NCBI GenBank assembly: GCA_046350455.1
Contig: JAXMAM010000001.1
Span: forward strand, 124,001 to 188,000
Length of the DNA stretch: 64,000 nt
DNA from: CAZXGD01 sp046350455
Lineage (GTDB): Bacteria > Planctomycetota > Phycisphaerae > Phycisphaerales > SM1A02
Reading direction: 5' to 3'
Positions 59,289-64,000 of this stretch are shown piece after piece. The notes beneath the pieces are model-generated. The model had not been told where the DNA came from. It saw nothing but the letters and a program-made list of their open reading frames with translations, and searched no databases. The position numbers were made by a program, and so were the translations under genes. The stretch's first letter is position 1, and the number at the start of each line of letters is the position of its first letter.

Positions 59289-60259
59289 GGTGCGGCGGCG
59301 GTGCAGGTGGCGGTGCGGGAATGCGCTGGCAGCGGGGCGCGCTGGCCCAGCAGCTCAAGCGTCTGCGTGATGGCGGTGCGGATGCTGCCGCGCGGCGCCC
59401 AGCCAGTGGCGCGGATGCGCGCGTCCAGCACCTCGTAGGAGAGCTGGTTCATGATGCGCTCGTCCACCAGGCGCACCTCCAGCGTGGGCACGTGCTGGCG
59501 GATGGCGGTCACAATGTCATCCACCGTGTGGTTGGCTGTCAGGATGTTGTAGATGCGGCCGTCGAACAAATCTGCGCGCAGGATGTGCCCGATGGCTGCG
59601 CACGCGTCGCCCAGCTCAAGGTAGGGGCGCTTCTGGTGCATGGCCGTGCGCCACACGGTGACGGGCTGGCCCATGGCCGCCTGCCAGCAGAACTTGTTCA
59701 CCGCAGTGTGAAAGCGCATGCCTGGCGAGGTACCAGCAATCGTCCCGAACCTGCAGGTGATGAAACGCAGGCCAAGCTTGGGTGCTTCCTGCTGCAGCCA
59801 GGCCTCCTCGCGCAGCTTGGTCTCTGCGTAGGGGCTCTGTGGCTTCAGGTCTTCTGGGCCGCACGCCTCGTCCACCACGGTGGACTGCGTGCCATACACG
59901 CTGGTGCTTGACAGATGGATGACCGCCGCCCCGCACGCGGCCGCGGCCTGCGCCACGCCCACCGTGGCATGGAAGTTGTTGCGCTCCACCTCTGCAGCGC
60001 GGTCCACGCTGCCAGCAGCGTCCGTCATGGCGGCCAGGTGCACCACGGTGCTGCAGCCGGCCAGCAGCCGCTCCAGCCCAGGCGCAGTGACGTCCACCTG
60101 CGCAAACTGGCAGTTTGCAGGGAGCCCAAAGAGCGACGCGTACCGCTGCGTGGCAAGGTTGTCCAGAAGCAGCACTTCGGTGCTGGGGCTGCCTGCGGCC
60201 AGCTCGCGCGCCAGCCGCGAACCAATGTGACCGAGGGCGCCCGTGATGGCAATCCGCAT
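59285..60259 (-). CDS. NAD-dependent epimerase/dehydratase, first gene of the glycan operon
   Basis: A 324-aa extended SDR. The nucleotide-binding motif is IAITGALGHIGSRLA, the catalytic pair is SSTSVYG...YAETK (YxxxK), and CRFGTIAGTSPGMRFHTAVN lies in the substrate region. Related proteins are UDP-glucose 4-epimerase-like or CDP/dTDP-sugar reductases. The ATG at 60259 follows TATACT by 7 nt, and it heads the 14-gene minus-strand run. It is divergent from the TIGR04325-type methyltransferase with 33 bp between the starts, sharing overlapping promoter hexamers. Confidence 0.88.
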   Translation of the reverse strand: MRIAITGALGHIGSRLARELAAGSPSTEVLLLDNLATQRYASLFGLPANCQFAQVDVTAPGLERLLAGCSTVVHLAAMTDAAGSVDRAAEVERNNFHATVGVAQAAAACGAAVIHLSSTSVYGTQSTVVDEACGPEDLKPQSPYAETKLREEAWLQQEAPKLGLRFITCRFGTIAGTSPGMRFHTAVNKFCWQAAMGQPVTVWRTAMHQKRPYLELGDACAAIGHILRADLFDGRIYNILTANHTVDDIVTAIRQHVPTLEVRLVDERIMNQLSYEVLDARIRATGWAPRGSIRTAITQTLELLGQRAPLPAHSRTATCTAAAP

Positions 60260-60266
60260 CCGTTGA

Positions 60267-60272
60267 AGTATA
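60267..60272 (-). promoter_or_regulatory. Putative -10 element of the glycan operon (TATACT)
   Basis: TATACT ends 7 nt before the ATG at 60259. It overlaps the plus-strand TATAAC of the divergent operon, so polymerase can occupy only one of the two promoters at a time. Confidence 0.55.
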
Positions 60273-60274
60273 AC
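60269..60274 (+). promoter_or_regulatory. Putative -10 element of the divergent methyltransferase operon (TATAAC)
   Basis: TATAAC ends 18 nt before the ATG at 60293, leaving a leader of about 10 nt without a Shine-Dalgarno sequence. Confidence 0.45.
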
Positions 60275-60292
60275 AGCCAGCGGTCCTTCACC

Positions 60293-61045
60293 ATGAGCGT
60301 CGCCACGTCCGAGCCTGTCTGGTCCGGCATCCACGCGTCGTTCGACGCCGTGGGAGCCACGGCCAATCCATTTGACGAGGAGCGCTGGCTTGAGAGCTGC
60401 CGCGCGCGCGTGCTGCGCTTCCGGCAGCAGTGCGCAGAGGACGCGCGCCCACCGCTGCACGACCGGCCAACGGTGATGCCCGCTGTGCTGGCCACGCTGG
60501 CTGCGCGCGGCCCGCTGCGCGTGGTGGATGTGGGCGGTGGCGCTGGCGTCAGCTACCTGCAGGCCCAGCTGTGCGCGCCCGGCTGCGTGGAGCGCTGGAC
60601 GGTGGTGGAGCGCCCAACGCTGTGCGCACCGCTGGCTGCGCTGCATGCAGGCGACCCGCGCCTTGTGTTCCAGCCCACGCTGGCCAGCGCTGGCGCGTGC
60701 AACCTGGCGCTCTTTGCCGCCTCGCTTCACTACCTGCAGGACTGGCAGGGCGCGCTTGCGCAGGCCGCTGGCACTGGCTGCACCTGGATGCTGCTTGAGG
60801 AGGTGCCTGCTGTGAACGTGGCCACCTACGCCACGGGCCAGCGCTACTACGACCGGCGCATCCCGGTGTGGATGCTCAGCCACGCAGAACTGGTGGAGCA
60901 TCTGCGCGCGCTTGGCTTTGCGCTGCGCATGCATGAGCGCTACCCCAGCCCGGTGAACGGCGCGCTGCGCGAGTTCCCCATGGACAACTTTCCGCCCTCG
61001 CACCGCGTGGGCTACGCATCCACCTACCTCTTCACGCGCGCATGA
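60293..61045 (+). CDS. TIGR04325-type methyltransferase
   Basis: A 250-aa protein of the putative methyltransferase type often found in polysaccharide clusters. It has VVDVGGGAGVSYLQAQL (SAM-like motif I, ~75-91) and VERPTLCAPLA as the acidic segment. LLLEEVPAV and a late YDRRIPVWMLSHAELVEHLR follow. Whether it methylates a sugar or does something else is unproven in the family. It overlaps the RmlC-like gene by four bases (ATGA) and heads the plus-strand run. Its start lies 33 bp from the divergent operon. Confidence 0.75.
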   Translation: MSVATSEPVWSGIHASFDAVGATANPFDEERWLESCRARVLRFRQQCAEDARPPLHDRPTVMPAVLATLAARGPLRVVDVGGGAGVSYLQAQLCAPGCVERWTVVERPTLCAPLAALHAGDPRLVFQPTLASAGACNLALFAASLHYLQDWQGALAQAAGTGCTWMLLEEVPAVNVATYATGQRYYDRRIPVWMLSHAELVEHLRALGFALRMHERYPSPVNGALREFPMDNFPPSHRVGYASTYLFTRA

Positions 61046-61536
61046 CCGCACCAGCGCCCACGCACAGCGTCCTTCCCAGCGCCATTCCGGGCGTGGCGGT
61101 GCAGCAGCTCCGCACCTTTGCAGATGACCGCGGCTTCTTCCGCGAGATCATCCGCGCCAGCAGCCCGGAGTTCACAGGCGGCTTTGGGCAGCTGAGCCAC
61201 AGCGAGGTCTTCCCTGGCGTGCTCAAGGCCTGGCACGCGCACCGCGTGCAGCATCAGTGGACGTACGTGGCGCACGGCACGCTGCTGGTGGCGCTGGCCG
61301 ACACGCGCGCGGGGTCGCCCACGCAGGGCAAGGTGGCTTCCTTCCTGGCGGGGCGCAATGCAGACGTGCAGCTCTACGGCTTTCCGCCTGGCGTGCTGCA
61401 CGGCTACCTGAACGTGGGCCAGACAGCGCAGGTCATCTACGTGACCAGCGGCCAGTACGACCTGGCCGACGAAGTGCGCGTTGACCCCTACGACCCCAGC
61501 GTGCCGTTCGACTGGCGCGCCTCCCGCGCCCGGTAG
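61042..61536 (+). CDS. RmlC-like cupin (nucleotide-sugar epimerase/isomerase family)
   Basis: A 164-aa double-stranded beta-helix protein related to dTDP-4-dehydrorhamnose 3,5-epimerase. It has DDRGFFREIIRASS near the start, QLSHSEVFPGVLKAWHAHRV (His-containing active-site region) and IYVTSGQYD. The usual GLHYQ active-site stretch reads AWHAHRVQHQ, so the exact reaction is uncertain. In this operon it could act on the keto sugar before the DegT aminotransferase at 61547. It is coupled to the preceding gene by ATGA. Confidence 0.8.
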   Translation: MTAPAPTHSVLPSAIPGVAVQQLRTFADDRGFFREIIRASSPEFTGGFGQLSHSEVFPGVLKAWHAHRVQHQWTYVAHGTLLVALADTRAGSPTQGKVASFLAGRNADVQLYGFPPGVLHGYLNVGQTAQVIYVTSGQYDLADEVRVDPYDPSVPFDWRASRAR

Positions 61537-61539
61537 CAT
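61534..61539 (+). promoter_or_regulatory. Putative -10 element of the DegT gene (TAGCAT)
   Basis: TAGCAT ends 7 nt before the ATG at 61547. The TAG is the stop of the RmlC-like gene, so the match is partly constrained. Confidence 0.3.
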
Positions 61540-61546
61540 TGGTGCC

Positions 61547-62692
61547 ATGCAAACGCTTGCTGCGCCCGGCACCATCTTTGCCGCAGGGCCATCCATCACC
61601 CAGACCGAGATCGCCGCGGTCATGGACGCTGTCACCAACGGCTGGTACGAGCGCGCGTACGAGTACTGCGAGCGCTTCCAGAGCGAGTTTGCCGCGTATC
61701 ACGGCCGCAAGTTTGCGCTGATGACGCCCAACTGCACCACCGCCATCCACCTGCTGCTGGCGGGCCTTGGCATCCAGGACGGCGACGAAGTCATCGTGCC
61801 CGAGTGCACGTGGATCGGCAGCACAGCGGGCATCACCTACCAGCGGGCCACGCCGGTGTTCTGCGACATCGAGCGCGACACCTGGTGCCTGGATCCGCGC
61901 TCGGTGGAGCGCGCCATCACGCCGCGCACCAAGGCCATCCTGGCAGTGGACCTGTTTGGCAACATGCCGCGCATGGAGGTGCTGCAGGCCATCGCAGACA
62001 AGCACGGCATTCCGCTCATCGAGGACGCCGCCGAAGCCGTGGGCAGCGTGTACAAGGGCCGCAAGGCTGGATCGTTTGGCAAGGCCAGCACGTTCAGCTT
62101 CCACCGCACCAAGACCATCACCACGGGCGAGGGCGGCATGCTGCTCACCGACGACCCCGCGCTGTACGAGCGCTGCTCCTTCCTGCGCGACCACGGCCGC
62201 CGCAAGGATGGACCCGCGTACTACAACTTTGAGGTCACCTTCAAGTACATGCCGTTCAACGTGCAGGCTGCGCTGGGCTGGGCGCAGCTGCAGCGCGTGG
62301 AGGAGCTGGTGGCCATCAAGCGCCACCACCTGCAGACCTACCGCACGCAGCTGGCGGACATTCCAGACCTGCAGTTCAACCATGAGCCAGAGGGCGGCCG
62401 CAACGGCGCGTGGATCACGGGCGTGGTCTTTGGCGCCAGCCACGGCCTGACCAAGGCAGACGCGCTCAAGCGCCTGCCACCCATGGGCATGCCAGCGCGG
62501 CCGTTCTTCTATCCGCTGTCGTCGCTGCCGGCGTATGGCTCGCGCGGCGACCAGATGTGCCAGCGCAACCCCGTGGCGTACGACATCTCGGCGCGCGCCA
62601 TCAACCTGCCGGGCGCCATGAACATGACCGATGCGCAGCTGGAATGGGTGTGCCAGTGCATGCGCACCTTCCTGAGCGGCGCAGGCAGGTAG
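61547..62692 (+). CDS. DegT/DnrJ/EryC1/StrS sugar aminotransferase
   Basis: A 381-aa PLP enzyme that aminates a nucleotide keto-sugar. The fold starts with FAAGPSITQTEIAAVMDAV. NCTTAIHLLLAGLGI is the PLP-phosphate region, IEDAAEAVGSVYKG the Asp/cofactor region, and the Schiff-base Lys (~189) lies in SFHRTKTITTGEGGML. Typical partners are a dehydratase before it and an acyl- or formyltransferase after it; the formyltransferase begins 6 bp downstream. This supports a formamido sugar product. The ATG at 61547 is the first in frame after the RmlC-like stop. Confidence 0.93.
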   Translation: MQTLAAPGTIFAAGPSITQTEIAAVMDAVTNGWYERAYEYCERFQSEFAAYHGRKFALMTPNCTTAIHLLLAGLGIQDGDEVIVPECTWIGSTAGITYQRATPVFCDIERDTWCLDPRSVERAITPRTKAILAVDLFGNMPRMEVLQAIADKHGIPLIEDAAEAVGSVYKGRKAGSFGKASTFSFHRTKTITTGEGGMLLTDDPALYERCSFLRDHGRRKDGPAYYNFEVTFKYMPFNVQAALGWAQLQRVEELVAIKRHHLQTYRTQLADIPDLQFNHEPEGGRNGAWITGVVFGASHGLTKADALKRLPPMGMPARPFFYPLSSLPAYGSRGDQMCQRNPVAYDISARAINLPGAMNMTDAQLEWVCQCMRTFLSGAGR

Positions 62693-62698
62693 CACCTC

Positions 62699-63448
62699 AT
62701 GCGCACTGTGCTGATGGCAGACAAGGCAGTGGGCGAGGCCATCGCCCGCTTTCTGCTGGACGAGCACCGGGACACCCTGGAGCTGGTGGTCACCACCGCG
62801 GACAACCAGATCAGCCAGCTGGCGCGCCAGGCTGGCGTGCCCACCACCGTGTACCAGTCCGAGCCAGCGCTCCTGCAGCAGCTGGAGGGCCGCACTGTGG
62901 ACCTGGGCGTGCTGGCGTGGTGGCCGCACATCCTGCGCGCACCGCTCATCCAGCGGCCGCGGCTTGGCATCATCAACACGCATCCCAGCCTGCTGCCGCA
63001 CAACCGCGGCAAGCACTACTACTTCTGGGCCATCGTGGAGCGCGCGCCCTTTGGCGTCAGCCTGCACTGGGTGAATCAGGCTGTGGACGCTGGCCCCGTG
63101 GTGGCGCAGCAGGAGATCCCCTACGACTGGACCGACACAGGCAAGACGCTCTTTGACAAGGCGCAGCGCGCCATGCCAGAGCTGTTCCGCGCCACCTATC
63201 CGCGCCTCCTGCGCGGCGAGCTGCCACGCATGCCGCAGCCAGAGGGCGTGGGCTCCTTCCACCACTCGCGCGAGCTGGAGGGCGCCAGCCAGATCCACCT
63301 GGACCGCACCTACACCGGGCGCGAGCTGCTCAACCTGATGCGCGCGCGCACGTTTGAGGAGTACCAGGGCTGCTGGTTTGTGGATGGCGACCAGCGCTTT
63401 GACGTGCGCACGGTGATCCGCCCGCTGAAGGAAGGCGGGCCAGCGTGA
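62699..63448 (+). CDS. Formyltransferase, sugar N-formyltransferase-like
   Basis: A 249-aa formyl_transferase fold protein. The catalytic Asn and His lie in INTHPSLLPHNRGKHYYFWAI (~91-110) and the Asp in VDAGPVVAQQ. These match the N-H-D triad of N10-formyl-THF-dependent enzymes. It lacks the C-terminal tRNA-binding domain of Fmt, so methionyl-tRNA is not the substrate. Next to DegT it probably formylates an amino sugar on its nucleotide carrier, as in Qui3NFo or Qui4NFo pathways. It follows DegT by 6 bp and overlaps the next gene as GTGA. Confidence 0.88.
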   Translation: MRTVLMADKAVGEAIARFLLDEHRDTLELVVTTADNQISQLARQAGVPTTVYQSEPALLQQLEGRTVDLGVLAWWPHILRAPLIQRPRLGIINTHPSLLPHNRGKHYYFWAIVERAPFGVSLHWVNQAVDAGPVVAQQEIPYDWTDTGKTLFDKAQRAMPELFRATYPRLLRGELPRMPQPEGVGSFHHSRELEGASQIHLDRTYTGRELLNLMRARTFEEYQGCWFVDGDQRFDVRTVIRPLKEGGPA

Positions 63449-64000
63449 GCAGCGACACGCACGCCACACACAGCGCAGACCCGCCGGACATCCCGCTGGA
63501 GCGCATCCTGGAGTTCTGGGCTGGGCGCGCCAGCATGGGCGAGCGCGCTGGCACCGAGGACTATCAGCTCACCCGCCTGGAGCGCGCGTTCATCCGCACT
63601 GTGGTGCCTGCTGGCTCCACAGTGTGCGACCTGGGCTGCGGCAATGCGTTCACCCTGTGCGAGTTGGCCAGCCAGCACGGCTGCCGCGGCGTGGGCGTGG
63701 ACGCCAGCGCAGCCATGGTGGAGGCTGGCCGCGCGCTGGCTGCAGGGCAGGGCGTGGAGGACCGCGTGGCGGTGGTGCACGCAGAGCTGCCGCACGTGCC
63801 CGCTGGGCTGGGAGACTTTGACGCCGTGCTGCTGCAGCGCTGCCTCATCTGCCAGGGCTCGCGGCAGGCGCAGCGCCGCACCTTCCGCGCAGCGCAGGCC
63901 TTGGTGCGCCCTGGCGGCGTGCTAGTGATGCTGGAGTGCAGCATCGAAGGCAATGAAGCCACCAACGCCCTGCGCGCGCTGCTCAGCCTGCCCCGCATCG
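63445..64000 (+). CDS. Class I SAM-dependent methyltransferase, 3' end outside window
   Basis: A partial gene of at least 185 codons from a GTG at 63445 that overlaps the formyltransferase stop (GTGA). The start region (IPLERILEFWAGRASMGERA) is helical. Motif I is VCDLGCGNAFTLCELA (~52-67), the acidic strand follows (GVGVDASAAMVEAG), and DFDAVLLQRCLICQG with LVRPGGVLVMLECS completes the class I fold. It is probably a second sugar methyltransferase of the plus-strand glycan run. The C-terminal part is cut off by the window. Confidence 0.82.
   Translation, partial: MSSDTHATHSADPPDIPLERILEFWAGRASMGERAGTEDYQLTRLERAFIRTVVPAGSTVCDLGCGNAFTLCELASQHGCRGVGVDASAAMVEAGRALAAGQGVEDRVAVVHAELPHVPAGLGDFDAVLLQRCLICQGSRQAQRRTFRAAQALVRPGGVLVMLECSIEGNEATNALRALLSLPRI

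Noticed and set aside
61534..61539. TAGCAT before DegT as strong promoter evidence
   Set aside because: Its TAG is the stop codon of the preceding gene, so part of the match is forced; kept only as a weak feature.

Overview
The window is about 64 kb of very GC-rich bacterial chromosome, with strong GC3 bias in every real gene. It most likely comes from Planctomycetota, class Phycisphaerae. Two secreted proteins end in tandem aspartate-rich dockerin-like repeats (DGTDLGLLLG type) of the kind common in Phycisphaerales. Other hints are a planctomycete-style orphan secretin, sulfotransferases and loosely clustered housekeeping genes. No rRNA, tRNA, CRISPR array, transposase or integrase was recognised.

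Region 1 (1-41 kb) is mostly housekeeping. It holds the end of pgl, a large secreted lectin-like protein, a frameshifted ruvX, manC, ruvA, a DinB-fold protein, plsC, carB, a lone nuoH, sucAB plus a coupled small protein, priA, carA, an orphan secretin, a STAS/HATPase partner-switch pair, rsmA, rny, an ABC-2 permease and a five-heme cytochrome carrying dockerin-like repeats. It continues with two exported proteins of unknown role, parts of a peptide ABC importer, a large TPR protein, a flippase-fold membrane protein and pyrE. The pyrimidine genes carA, carB and pyrE are scattered rather than clustered.

Region 2 (41-64 kb, running off the right edge) is a surface-glycan locus. A minus-strand run of 14 genes starts at 60259 and ends at 43854, with most junctions overlapping by 1-13 nt. 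It encodes two nucleotide-sugar epimerases/reductases, a CmcI-like methyltransferase, GT2 and GT4 glycosyltransferases, a Wzx-like flippase, a polytopic membrane protein, a Wzz-like chain-length protein, two sulfotransferases, a glutamine-dependent asparagine synthase, a WecA-like initiating transferase, a FlaA1/CapD-like dehydratase and a GH57 hydrolase. Divergent from it, a plus-strand run encodes two methyltransferases, an RmlC-like cupin, a DegT aminotransferase and a sugar formyltransferase. Together these suggest a sulfated, O-methylated polysaccharide containing an N-formylated amino sugar. A second asparagine-synthase homologue at 41891 has lost its glutaminase nucleophile.

Three features of the raw sequence stand out. 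First, at least 17 genes have a TAnnnT hexamer 6-11 nt before the start codon (with one weaker case), which points to widespread leaderless transcription. Second, a 34-bp interrupted palindrome recurs at gene 3' ends; two perfect inverted copies bracket nuoH, and one copy encodes the tail of CarB. Third, three coding regions (ruvX, the coiled coil of rny, the 3' end of the ABC-2 permease) show likely indels in short G/C runs. These are either consensus errors or real decay.
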